Positions 46,178 through 57,774 of a DNA stretch of 64,000 nt are shown here, in pieces. The notes under the pieces are model-generated. The model searched no databases and was not told the DNA's origin. It saw only the letters and a program-made list of their open reading frames with translations. Source of the stretch: Xanthostigma xanthostigma (Eukaryota; Arthropoda; Insecta; Raphidioptera; Raphidiidae); the NCBI GenBank assembly GCA_963575645.1, contig OY754469.1:13844001-13908000 (forward strand), given 5' to 3'. Each line of letters begins with the position of its first letter. Position 1 is the stretch's first letter. The translations under genes were made by a program, and so were the position numbers.

Positions 46178-46624
46178 TTAGTAACTCATGTAGTATCCAC
46201 GAGCTCTGTAACCAGGACACTCAGCTCGAGCGTAGCTACTGTGTAACGCACACACGTTCATGGCTTGCATGTGTGTAGTGTCTGTGAAGTTAAACAGCTT
46301 TGGTAACTTTGGCGAAAACAAGTGGAAAGAACCGAAATTTTCCCAGGTAGTGATAACAGCGCCATTTCGCGTGCGCCAGAAAACACAGCAAGCATAGGAA
46401 GCTAGGTCTCCTAGTTACAAACTTCTTGGTAGTATCGATGACAAAACAATAATCTGATAACAATGACCTGATGCTGCGATCAGGATAGTCAGCTCACCAT
46501 GCAACTTTTTAATAGCAGGTAGACGTTGTTTGTGTTTTTATTTTGGTCGGCAGAAGGTTCTGATAATAATAAAACAAAAATTAGTGATGTCCTCAAAAGA
46601 CATTTATAATGTAAACTTGAAGTT
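46178..46624. other. unique-looking sequence, no gene seen
   Basis: Less AT-rich than average (46200-46480), without a supported exon. Confidence 0.4.
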
Positions 46625-46884
46625 TGTGAGTGCAAACTGAATGACAAATATAGCTGGATATGAAGTTATCAAGACAAATCAAGAGGGTATAGTAATAATA
46701 AAATTAAAAGAACGAATTCATCGATCGACGTGACAAAATAAAAACTATAAATTATAAAACAATGTTTTTATTGTTTTCGTCGTCGATGAGTTCGTTCTAT
46801 TAAATTATATTCTTACAATACTCTCGATTTGTCTTGATAACTTGATAACAGTTATTTTTGTCATCCAGTTTGCACTCATTAACT
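46625..46884. repeat. fold-back MITE, about 105-bp arms
   Basis: The left arm (GAGTGCAAACTGAATGACAA, then TTATCAAGACAAATCAAGAG and GAACGAATTCATCGATCGAC) pairs with the right arm (GTCGATGAGTTCGTTC, then CTCGATTTGTCTTGATAAC and TTTGCACTC). Arms are roughly 85% matched. The loop is AT-rich. Confidence 0.85.
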
Positions 46885-48617
46885 AATACGCACCACGGAT
46901 CTAAAAGGTTCGTAAGTTAGTCACACACAGCGTCGCAAAGGCACAGTTTAGAGCCGTTGATACTCCCATCACCTCCCAGCTACCTGCACGGAACGTGCGC
47001 TAGTCGATGATTGACCGTGATCGCTCGTTGCCTTTGTCACTTGTCGCTTTCCTGCTTTAAAGTACAGTCCAGTACGATTTTGTCAAGTTATTATTGCTAT
47101 TTTAGTTTTATTGAGTTGCGAGTTTGTAGTTTTTCAACAGACTGTACAAGCGCAAGTTCGCATTCGCATCTAACTTCCGAGCCTTTTAGATTCGGGGCGC
47201 GTATTATACATTGCAATTGTTTTTTTAAGGGCAGTAGTATTCGTAATCAAAATTAGGACCTTGCATGGTTCCTCTATGTTAGGTACTTCATAATTCTAGA
47301 ATGAATCGTATTTTCCATATTTAAAACAATATTTGATGGCAGGAAATAATATAGTTATACAATCACCGTTAAAAGTTGAACGTCCACTGGCAGACCACAA
47401 AACTCGTGCGAGTTCTGTATAGCGACTTTCTTGCATTCAGGCGCTGTTCTGCCCTCCGAATCAGCACATGAACATCATCATCAGATACTCCCGGTGTGCA
47501 ACTCCTGATCCACAATTTATGGCGTGTTATTTAAATAGGCGTTAAGCTGCATTTACCGTCAGCACGTTAGTACAAATAATCTTCTATCACTTAGAAGTGT
47601 TCATTGAATCTATCTCATTTAATCAACACCTTTGACTGCTTTGACTCGGCAGGTTGTACAATACATGATACACGGCTTGTGGCAGTAGTGACTATATAGT
47701 GTCACAGTGTATATTGTTATTTGCTGCCAACAGTGTGAAGAAAAAATAATAATTGAAACATGGGGGTGATTCATGAATTAATTACCCCTCCCCCTCATTC
47801 CTAGCTCGTGTTAGGATGTACATCCAATTGATCTTGCAAAACACCCATTAAAAATGTCACTGATAACGGTGCCCCTCAAGAGAGACGTTTTCGAAAGTGT
47901 GCCATTTCAATGGGCGACTGGCTGACACTATTAGTCTGTGTTTTTTATCCTCGTAAGTGTATTTTTACCTGACCCACTCTTTAAAAATACCGAGAGCAGA
48001 CAAGAAAAAAATAAACGAACAAGATTTCGTTTAAAAATTTTCAATAGCGGGAAGTTAAAAATTAACTGGGTTCAGTAATTGATGACTCCCTAGAGATGGA
48101 AATCCCGAGAGCTTTAAATAAAACAGTTCTTCTTCTGTGCAGCGTTAGTGCGCACTAGAAATATTGAAATTTAACTTCGTACGAATAAATGTTAATCATA
48201 GTCAGTATGTGCCAAATTTTAAATAGCTTTACAATGTTATATTTTCATTCCACTTTATCAATATGTCATAACTTTTTAAGTATTAAACTTATATTTTATT
48301 TCACGTTCGTGGCATACATTAATTTGGCATTTTAAAGCTGAATGGCCAGGTGTATCTGTAAGCATTTCATGTAATTCGTTCTTTTTTTTCATGAGGAAGT
48401 CTGGCCAAATCCATTTTGTCGGTATAACTGGCATATTATTCAAAATAAAATGTTTATACTAGTAACTCAAGGTTCAACAAACTTAAATGTGTTTTCTTCA
48501 CAGTTGATTGCTGGTTGATTGCTCTTGTTATATGTATTATGTTCATTTTCATTTGTTTTTTAAACAGTGGTGTCTGGTCACAGTGGCGTACATAATAAAA
48601 TATTGTTAATAATGTTC
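46885..48617. other. no supported gene; GC-richer block at its start
   Basis: 46900-47230 is richer in GC and CpG than average, as for promoters or 5' exons, but no ATG-donor pair can be defended. 47380-47480 and 47760-47940 are also moderately GC-rich. Confidence 0.35.
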
Positions 48618-49025
48618 CGATGAAGGAAGGTTTTGGTTGAGGATCATAAATAAATAAGCTTTACCAATGTTTCGCTAGTGGCCAACGTTTCGAAAAATTT
48701 ATTTTCATCTTCAGGGCCTCAAGCTGGTCGAAAGGTGGTAAATTGTTAAAACAACATACATGATCATATTATTATGGGTTAAAAAAATATTAATATGAAC
48801 ATCTTATTATAAAAAACTATTAAAATTATAAAATTTTTATAAAAATGTCACGCAGTAAAATTTTTTTTTTTTTTAATGAAATATTTGTCTGACAATATAT
48901 ATCCAAAAAGCATTTTCTGTGGACTGCTATTTGATACTGATTTGATTTTTCGAAACGTTGGCCACTAGCGAAACATTGGTAAAGCTTATTTATTTATGAT
49001 CCTCAACCAAAACCTTCCTTCATCG
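48618..49025. repeat. fold-back element, about 85-bp arms, PLE-like hairpin motif
   Basis: Ends CGATGAAGGAAGGTTTTGGT and inverse. The arms run through TTACCAATGTTTCGCTAGTG to CGTTTCGAAAAA. The left arm goes on through the motif at 48687-48714 (minus: CTGAAGA, hairpin, GAAAC). The middle, about 240 bp, is AT-rich. Confidence 0.85.
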
Positions 49026-49253
49026 TAGTATTCTTAATAATGAAATACACAAAATATAGCACTATTAAAAATTATTATATTTTTTCAATAAATGAAGTTC
49101 CTTACGTTATTTAAACATCGATGGCGAAACAATTTGGTGGTGAGGGGGGCTATAGATCCATAATCGTTTATAAAAGCTTATATTTAAAGCTTGATTTGCT
49201 TTGTCCCAATAATTATTTATTTATACACCCAATTCTTTTTGATCGATAAGTAT
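49026..49253. other. spacer between repeats
   Basis: No gene or repeat recognised. Confidence 0.5.
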
Positions 49254-49703
49254 AGGCTGTGTGCACGAAGCCTACTAGCGCCGCTAGTGGGTAATAGAGA
49301 ATTATTTAACTCACTTTTTATGGAAATCGCGACATGTTTCTAAGGTGATAAGGCAAAAACTTTAGTTGGCCATGATGTGTCAAAAAAAATGTAATAAGAA
49401 AAACTGATGTTAATTTGTTTACACTGACAGCGGAACGTCAAATTAGGGCGCTAATGGTCTTTATTTTACTTTAATCGCCATCAGCGCCACAGCCCGGAAC
49501 ACAACAAGCATTTCCAGATCGCTTATAGTTTTCCTATGTTTTCATTGTAATTAAAAAACTTCATAAAATTGTAACTATTTTCACTTTTAATAAACGTTGC
49601 TCACTGACATACGGAAAATTTGAGCTAGAAGTTTCCCCTAGTGCTCACCACAAACGCTCGCATCGAAAAAATTGTAACCCCGCCTCCCTTCACATAGCCC
49701 ATA
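49254..49703. mobile_element. MITE of about 450 bp, copy 2, inverted to copy 1
   Basis: Begins TAGGCTGTGTGCACGAAGCC and ends GCCTCCCTTCACATAGCCCA. It follows copy 1 (45728-46177) in reverse order throughout. Confidence 0.75.
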
Positions 49704-49821
49704 GAAGTAAATATAGGTATATTCTATATTTTTCAAATAAAGAAAATTGTCGACCAATTTTTTCAGACCATATATTGACAAAAATTATACAAAAATTTAA
49801 ATCAAAATAACAAAGGATGAC

Positions 49822-49850
49822 GTTTCGATTCGGATTTGGATCTTCTTCAG
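49822..49850 (-). other. isolated PLE-like hairpin motif
   Basis: The minus strand reads CTGAAGA, a variable hairpin with GATCC and GAATC, then GAAACGTC. It is the same pattern as in the fold-back elements at 45.5, 48.7 and 57.5 kb. No inverted partner was seen. Confidence 0.55.
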
Positions 49851-50144
49851 AAAAATCTAAAAAATATAAAAATTAATAGTATTAGTTATTTAATATTATC
49901 TAATAGAATGCACGAAGATTTGAATTTTATATTCTATTTTATTATACTTTGCCTTCCATCACCAATACAATAGAATCCGGATAGAGCGACTGTCAAGAAA
50001 CCGGTGATATTACATCGTACTAACCACAGAAACTGTTCTGTGGTACTAACCGAACGGCGCACAAAACGGCCTGTTTAGTTTTCAGTTTTGTTTCAGTTAA
50101 TTATTATAATTTATAATATTGTATTGTCACTGGAACTACATACG

Positions 50145-50258
50145 TATGCAAAATTTCAGCTCAATCGGAAACCGGGAAGTGGATCAAATTTAACTTGCAA
50201 GATTTGATTTCAGACAGACACCGGGACAGGTGAAACTAAATAAAAACTTGTAAAAAAG
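50145..50258 (+). mobile_element. non-LTR 3'-end fragment
   Basis: 'caaaatttcagctcaatcgg', then 'gacagacaccgggacagg', then an A-rich end ('aaataaaaacttgtaaaaaa') have the usual look of a LINE or SINE 3' UTR in insects. Family not fixed. Confidence 0.5.
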
Positions 50259-50501
50259 ACACTTCACTTGATAATTTTTCAATGTTTGGGGGGCCTGAAG
50301 TATCTGAAGAAATTATTTTGTAACACAGTTGGATAAAAATCAACAACATTGAACTTCAAATAAAAAAAAATCATTGTAGACTTCCCTAAACAAAGTTATA
50401 TAAACATTTTTTTAGGCGAACAGTTGAATATTTCCGTATCGTTTGTGTAATCTGGTCGCTATGAACGTAAATAAAACAGCAACAGGAATCTGCATTTAAA
50501 G

Positions 50502-51039
50502 CAGAGGCTCCCAAACTTTTTTGTCTCGTAGACCACTTGCCATGTTTTTCGGTTTTGGGTAGACCCCCTGCTTATCTGATATTGATTTTTTGCAAATTCA
50601 TTAATTTCAAATGTATTTTTGACAACCGGTATAGTGCTACTCACTTTGAACGATTTAAATATAAACGGTAGTGAAATGTAGTGTGAAATGTCTAGTTTTA
50701 TACATTTATTAATTAGATTCGCATTAAAACGAACCAAATTAAAATTTAATTTCTGTTACATAAAATAACTAAGCAAAAAATAAATGCTTTTAGTGTGAGG
50801 GATGAACCTGATGCTTTAATAATAAATTTTCAACATTTGGCATCAATTTAGTTAGATTTAATCTTAAATCTCTTCGGTTAACGATGTCCAGTTTGTTTCT
50901 TTTTTTTGTTAGGAGATTCACTATCGTTGACCCCCATTTTCATTTCATGGACCCCCAATTTTTCTTCCCCCTGATATGGACCCCTTGCAAGTTGTCGTCG
51001 ACCCCTGGGGGTCGATATAGACCACTTTGGGAATCACTG
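50502..51039. mobile_element. hAT MITE, 538 bp
   Basis: Starts CAGAGGCTCCCAAACTTTT and ends CCACTTTGGGAATCACTG. The exact 8-bp duplication ATTTAAAG is at 50494-50501 and 51040-51047. 'gaccccc' blocks lie inside both ends. Confidence 0.92.
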
Positions 51040-51894
51040 ATTTAAAGCAACAGGCGGTACCACAATAAAGATTTATACTATATGTCCATACAATATTCTC
51101 TTTTTTCGAGCTAGACACATAAATTTACTATGCGCACTTGAAAACATTACCCGCGATAATACTTTATGTACACCCACTTAAAAGTTTATTTTTGAGTCAA
51201 AAATAAAGTCACTGAGCTTCTCTTGAAAACATTATCATTTTATTGGCAGTACATTAAACTTCTTGGCGAGAATTTACTTTTATATATATAGAGTGTTTTC
51301 TATAAAATTACGGCGGATATAAAAACTCATAAAGATATCGACTCTTCGAGTTAGAGAAAGACGATGTGTGTAAAGAATTTATAATCGCATTAAATGTCTG
51401 ATCGAAAAGTAGGTACTTAGTAACTAAATTTTGAATTGAAAGGACGTTCTACATCCTAATAGCGGACAATAAAACGCAGTTTTTTTGGGTCTAGATTTTT
51501 TCCTGATGCGCTCATAGTATCAATTAATATTTGCCATATACGATATTTATGCGCATGAATATTGTATACTGTAAAGCTTTAGTTTCCTAAGATAGAGTAG
51601 TCCGACCGTAATATATTGGTCTTAATATGAATGACCTAACAAAAAAACGTGTGCATAGAAATAAAAAACGTCAAGTAACTAAAAAGCGTAAAATAAAAGT
51701 TTTCAGGTTGCCACCGATTTAATATGTGATAATAATTAAATTGGTATCGACCTCAAGACTTAATATTATTTTACGCTATTTAGTGAGACTTTTTTGAAAG
51801 TTTTTTATTTTAAATTTTTTAGTAGTCTTTTTTAGTGTATAATGACACCGAAGCGCAACGTTCACGCGACAACTATAACTTTGGCAATATTTCT
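51040..51894. other. intergenic, no gene seen
   Basis: AT-rich, with nothing recognised. Confidence 0.5.
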
Positions 51895-52050
51895 TTAATT
51901 TTTCTTACCTAAATCGCTGAACCGATTTTGCTAAAAAAAGAATCGTCGAAATCGATTCACAACCAGCGAAGATATCGACAGACAGACATACAAAAAAAAA
52001 CACATAATCGAATAAGAGAACTTTCTCCTTTTTTGATGTCGGACGTAAAA
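51895..52050 (+). mobile_element. LINE 3'-end fragment
   Basis: 'aaatcgctgaaccgattttg', 'gacagacagacatac', an A-run, then 'gagaactttctcc' and 'tttttgatgtcgg' match the common 3' UTR of arthropod RTE-like LINEs. No coding part remains. Confidence 0.6.
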
Positions 52051-53189
52051 AAGCGGCATTCATTTACTTCTATGTGCACGTTTTCTATTAAGTCATTCAC
52101 CGTTATATTACGGCTGCTATATGTATTATTACGATACCTCCATCTTTGGGAAATTTAATGTAACTTGAATTCGAAATCTAGATTGAAATTATAAAAACTA
52201 TTTTATAAGGAAAATCAATAGATATTTACGATTTAAAAATAGGTATTTAATCTACTCGGAAAATGTCTTATTTATTTTGATAATATATAATATAGTAAAC
52301 AATTATTAGAATAGATAAGATGTTATTTACGATTAACATTACAATTTATTTTTTTTCTCTATAATTCGAACGTCAATGGAGATACTAAAAATAGCGAGTT
52401 ATGAAGTTTTCTATTTATCAAGGATTTCCGGATTCAGATGTTTTAAAGCTTACAGTTTTGACTCTCTGGCATTGAACTTTTAACGATTAACATTTTATTA
52501 CTTCGAGTTAAGGAAGACTAACAGACGTCCATTATATATTGCTAATTACTGTAAAAATATCTGAATAGTTTGTTATTGCGTTTAATTAATTATTATTATT
52601 TAAAGCACAGAACAACGTCGTGAAAATATCATCTATCACTTGTATATCTATGTGACTAAATTTTGATTGCGTAATTTTATAAAATTTTGTTACATTACAG
52701 TGACCCATTATTATAATAATAGTCCGCTTAAAATAGGTCACAGTCACATAAATTCAACGCCATCTGGATCATTTCAAAGAAATAATTAAGAAATAAATAT
52801 TGTGTCGCAGGATGTTAAAAATATCTGTAAAATAGTTTCCATTTGCTAAAATGTTGAAGCGCGTTTGCAGGAAGGTCGTTCAGGGATGGACAAAATTTCA
52901 AACGTATAAGAATTGTCTGACGGCAACGAATCACAAATTAGAACTTTTTGGTAGTGATAAAATAATTAATCCAGATTATATATGGCATATCACAAATTTT
53001 AATATCTATAATGATTAATGGTATATCTTTTCACACTTTATAAGAATTATATTACTTTTATTTTAAGATAAAACATAAATGATAAACCTACAACCTTCGT
53101 GCAATAGAAAATGTTCAATGTTAGTGAGCAGATTTAAGAAATTTCGTTACGTTAAAACTCAGTTTAAAAATCGTGAAGGGGGTGATGTG
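52051..53189. other. intergenic, no gene seen
   Basis: AT-rich, with nothing recognised. Confidence 0.5.
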
Positions 53190-53496
53190 CAGTGATGTAA
53201 CAATAGGGTATCAGAACGGGTAAAATGCCTCGGGCCCCTGGCCTGAGAGGGCCCCCGGAACGAGAGGCCGTTACGACATGAGGAACCTAATATTTATTAC
53301 AAAATATTTATTTTGTATTTAATCAATTTAAGCTAGGTATTAACTCAAGAATATACACGAGTTATACAAATATTTACTTTACATCGTGATTTAAAAAGAT
53401 TAAACTACAACGTGAAGCTTTTTTATATTAAGAGCGGGCCCCATCCAATGAATTTGTCACGGCCCACGGGCCTCAGATGGTATAGTTACGCCACTG
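53190..53496. mobile_element. hAT MITE, 307 bp, relative of 22609-23068
   Basis: Starts CAGTGATGTAACAATAGGG and ends GTATAGTTACGCCACTG. The exact duplication GTGATGTG is at 53182-53189 and 53497-53504. It lacks the inner insertion present in its relative, so it serves as the empty site. Confidence 0.92.
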
Positions 53497-53886
53497 GTGA
53501 TGTGCCATGGTTACAGCATGACTAGCAGTGGCTGCTTGTTGGTCCCAAAGTTGGTGAAGTGCTAGGAGAAAATTTGTTCTTAAACTCAGGGGCATAGGCA
53601 GAAGTTTTGTTAAGACGGGGTTGGAACGCGGAATGTAATAAACATACTTGATTTTATCGCATTGTTTTTAACTCTGGTCTTCCTTGCTTATACATCATAC
53701 CTTAGAAAAATCCTTCTTTATTCCAAATAAATTTTTTTTGCTAAATATCAAACAAGGCCAGCAAATAAGTTTTTCTAAATTTAGACTACTGCACAGCCAC
53801 GTGCATTCAGAAAACCAGAAATGTGTAAATTTTATATTATATGACCTGACGCTTTTTAACTTCCTTCCTTACTTTAAATATTTTTT
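53497..53886. other. intergenic, no gene seen
   Basis: Nothing recognised; the 68-residue ORF at 53684 has no domain. Confidence 0.5.
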
Positions 53887-54498
53887 ATAGCGGTCCCGCC
53901 CGGTTTCACCCGGGTGCAAAAGAACGAATGGGGATGGAAGGGACATGAGTACACACATTCATCTTAGTTTACCGAGATGAATGTTGTGTCCAAATTTCAT
54001 GATGATCGGAGTTACCGTTCAAAAGTTTTTGTCGATAAAGAGCAGTATTTAAACTTTTTTTAACTAATAATTTTTTTAAAATGAATTAAATAAAATTAAA
54101 ATAAATTTAAATGTAAGCCTTAGAAGAAAGCAATGTAAAAAATAAAAAAATAAATAAAAATATATTCACCCAAAGTGAGGCTCGAACCCACGACCCTGAT
54201 ATTGACAGTCGCATGCGCTACCGATTGACCTACATGAGGTTGTGTTCTTTCATCACTAATATGAGTATATCTACTTAGTGCATTTCACATGAATAGAAGC
54301 TTATTTTTGAGATACTTTTTGCAACATTTTTCATTAAAGCTCCGCTCCTAATGGTCGTAGCGTAATATTATATAGCCTATAGCCTTCCTCAGTAAATGGG
54401 CTATCCAAAAAAAAAAAAAATATTCAATTCGAACCAGTAGTTCCTGAGATTAGCGCGTTCAAACAAATAAACTCTTCAGCTTTATATATTAGTATAGA
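53887..54498 (-). mobile_element. Helitron with tRNA-like block, 612 bp
   Basis: The minus strand starts TCTATACTAATATATAAAGC (from 54498) and ends CACCCGGGTGAAACCGGGCG, then GGACCG and CTAT at 53887 (CTAG expected). It is collinear with 26133-26733, including the tRNA-like block at about 54166-54240, with T arm GGTCGTGGGTTCGAGCCTC. Confidence 0.85.
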
Positions 54499-55484
54499 TT
54501 GTCATCTTTCCATTGAGATAGTACTTACGGTGTTTGTATCAAATTACGTACCACGTCGTTGATCGGATTCATCGTTGATATTTCATTGATTTGACAATGA
54601 CTTCAGATTGTGAGCATACATATTTCTCCATATAAAAAGCATATTAGAGTTTTAAATCGATCTTGCTTGAAAAATAATTCATTGGTTGGGACATTTTTTT
54701 TCTTAAACTGTGTATACATGTATTTAGAATCGTTTTTTGTACAGTTTCCACTTCGAAACAACGTTTTTCTACGCATTTTGATCAAAATTCGGCTGCTTGA
54801 AAAGCGATCTTTCTCTATGTAGAACAATCATTTGGTTTTAGGTGAGTATCTCTAGATTACATGGACTTTGAATACGATATTTAAACTGCTCCTGATGTAT
54901 GGAAACTGTAATTATATGGTAACAATCTAAGACCATTGTCAAATCAAATTTTCTGCAACCCAGCAGTAGTTATAAAAATCTGGATATGAGAAACGATCTA
55001 AAAGATAGGTAAAGGTGCACTTCGCTGCTTCACTTGAATAGCCGCTACTGATAACTTGTATATAATATAATATGTGATTTAACCATCCCTTATTTAAACG
55101 AAGAGTCGTTTATAAAAATACAATTTTTCTTAAAATAAAATTATATTCACGGTCACTGTATTTCAAATTAATTTAAAATCGGATGGCAAACTTTCAAGCG
55201 TCGGTTGATATTGAGTGGTTGATACGTTTGAAGAACCTTCAAGTAGCGTCGACAGTCATTTCTTTCGAACATATATTTTTTAATAGCTGTGTTAATATAT
55301 ATTTTCTTGATTCAAGGTTTACATATTGTTATGTCGATTCAATAAATTAAAAGTGTAAGCGTATCCCAGTTAAAAAAGAACTCATATAGACGGAGAGCTC
55401 GCCACAATAGATTTTCTGTGTGTCGAACTCGAATATACCCAGTAGCCGGATGACAAACCTGAAATTTTTATATATGATATTTAT
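54499..55484. other. intergenic, no gene seen
   Basis: Overlapping ORFs at 54603-54827 on both strands are mirror shadows of AT-rich sequence. Confidence 0.5.
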
Positions 55485-55867
55485 ACTAATATTATAAGCC
55501 TATATTTATGATGGCAGACACAATAAAAGGTCCGCTGTATGAGTGTGATGATTATACAACAATATGAGTGCGAGTGAGAGCATCCGATGACTTTTTTTTG
55601 ACAGCTTCATTAAGTTTATTTGTTTACATACACACGCAAAGTAGTCCATGCGTTTAAGAAAGAAAAATTCCATGGGAACAAATAAACAACTTAAATTTCA
55701 CGAAGCTGTCAAAAAAAGCCATCTAATGCTCTCACTCACACTCATATGTTTGTATAATAATATCATCGCGCTCATACAGCGGACTTTTTATTGTGTCTAC
55801 CGGAATGCTATACAACCGGAGGAAATGTCTGCCATCATAAATATAGGTTTATATTACTATAATTATT
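55485..55867. repeat. fold-back element, about 145-bp arms
   Basis: The left arm (CCTATATTTATGATGGCAGA, then GACACAATAAAAGGTCCGCT) pairs with the right arm in reverse (AGCGGACTTTTTATTGTGTC, then TCTGCCATCATAAATATAGG). The right arm carries about 30 extra bases (near 55803-55830) that are absent from the left arm. Confidence 0.85.
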
Positions 55868-56507
55868 AATATATTTTTTTTATTTCCCGCAGAATACAAA
55901 TAATAATTGTGGCTCTATATTTTTTTTATTATTAAACAAACAAACAAAAAAATGTGCATCGGCTTATGCCACTAGCACTGTTTACATGGTATAATAATTC
56001 GAAATATAATATAAAATATGGCAAGTAGCAGTTTTAATTTATAGATAATATTTAAGTTGTTAGTAGTGGCTCTATATTTGTCTGCGCATTCGATACATAA
56101 GAAATCCGACGGTCGACTCTGAGACGTTAAACTTGTATCTATTTTTATATCATAATATCGTAATATAACCGATAATTCGATTTAACAATAAATTATTGGA
56201 AGGAGTGCCTGCCAAAAGCATTTGAATTTTACAGTTTCTTTTTTTTTTATTTGCCAATTTCTGTAGCAACAATTTACTGTAAAAACTGCCAATATTTTTT
56301 ATCTATTGAAAAATAAATGAGCCGCTCAAATGTATTTTCATTTATTGAGCATAAAATTATTTTTTTTAATTTGCGGAAATTTTTTGATTTTTCTTTTGAT
56401 ACCTACTTAATATGACGTTTCCGTGGCTCATCTGTTAAAAAATCCCAGTTATTCCTGGGTTCTATTCTGAAAAATGCTAAAAGTGTCAATTGTATTTTCA
56501 ATTAATA
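55868..56507. other. intergenic, no gene seen
   Basis: AT-rich, with nothing recognised. Confidence 0.5.
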
Positions 56508-56889
56508 CAGTTTAGCGAAATTGAAGGCACCGGGCTTTTTATTGCGCTTTAAAGAGTTTGCGTTAAACGGAGAGTAAAGGGAACAATATAATTTTACAAT
56601 TATGAGGTTTTAATTTTGAGTAAATTAAGCGAAAAAAAATTATAATCTGTTAAGTTTGTTTGTCGTTTTTTACTATGCCAGTATTTTAAGTACAATAAAC
56701 AAATGAACACATTTCTAAGAATCCCATTGTTGGGGTCTAAATAATGACGTATTGTTTCGCTATTGAGAGTGGTTGTTACGGTATATAGAGTCTTTCAATA
56801 ACAATAACAATACCAAACAAACCTTAGCAATTTTTACGTTTCAAAGAGCTTTTCGTTAAATAGAAATTCGCTATATAGAGTTTACACTG
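56508..56889. mobile_element. pogo/Tigger-like MITE, 382 bp, uninserted copy
   Basis: Starts CAGTTTAGCG and ends GAGTTTACACTG, with TA on both sides (56506-56507, 56890-56891). It is the reverse-strand relative of 1714-2748 and runs unbroken (TTCTAAGAATCCC) through the place where that copy holds a Harbinger element. Confidence 0.85.
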
Positions 56890-57408
56890 TATTTAAAAAC
56901 GAATTGAAAATACTAGTTGATATACTAGGTCCAGAAAAATTATAGCGGTTGGTGGCATAAAGGAGAAAATATTTATAGATTAATAATTATTTTGACGAGT
57001 TGAATAAAAATAAAAATTGAAATATTTATTACAACGACCGCAGGTAAAAAGTGAAAATTACTTATTTATGACACATGCATGAGGTCATTTTTTTAATGAT
57101 TGGTGTACTCAATGCATTTCGGACTTCGGTAGAGCAACATTCCTCTCATATAATAAATATTTTTTGTGCCTTTATACCTGTAACATCTGTTTAAAATATA
57201 TACTTTTACTTTCTTGAAGAAGGTTTTGGTAACTTTCATCTTTAATTTATATAAATTACGAAATACTAAAGATAATAATAATTAATAACAATTTCCACGG
57301 TCTCTTCACATAATAAATCACAAGGCAAATTGGCAGATGTCTGTTATTTAGTAAATACATGGCGACTTCAATGCCCTCAAAGGTTAAAACCGTACTGTTT
57401 TTTCATTT
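56890..57408. other. intergenic, no gene seen
   Basis: Nothing recognised. Confidence 0.5.
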
Positions 57409-57634
57409 TTGGAAGATTGAAGGATGAATCTTGTTGGCATAGGATCAATGAACTAAGCAAAAACTGAAGGTTATTTTATTGCATTTTATTGTCTGACGTT
57501 TCGGCAAACTTTATGTCATCTTCGGAGAATCAAGTGTGTCGAAACGTCAAACAATAAAATGCAATAAAAAAAACCTTCAGTATTTGCTTAGTTCATTGAT
57601 CCTATGCCAGCAGGATTCATCCTTTAATCTTCCA
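57409..57634. repeat. fold-back element, about 95-bp arms, PLE-like hairpin motif
   Basis: Arms run from GGAAGATTGAAGGATGAATC through GGCATAGGATCAATGAAC to GACGTTTCG. The tip holds CCGAAGA, a hairpin, then GAAAC (57498-57525, minus). Arms differ at roughly one base in twelve. Confidence 0.88.
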
Positions 57635-57774
57635 ACATTTAAACAGGATCATCATTACTCTAAATTATTAGAGTTGTTTTTCACAATCATACTGTTTTTT
57701 GTTGCACCGGAAATAGTTAAGAGATAGCACAGGCACTGCGATACCGCCCCTTTAAGTTCAGCTGCCTAGAGTAA

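Noticed and set aside
26394-54240. Three tRNA-like sequences as working tRNA genes
   Set aside because: Acceptor stems do not pair and anticodon arms are altered. They sit in Helitrons at the same position.
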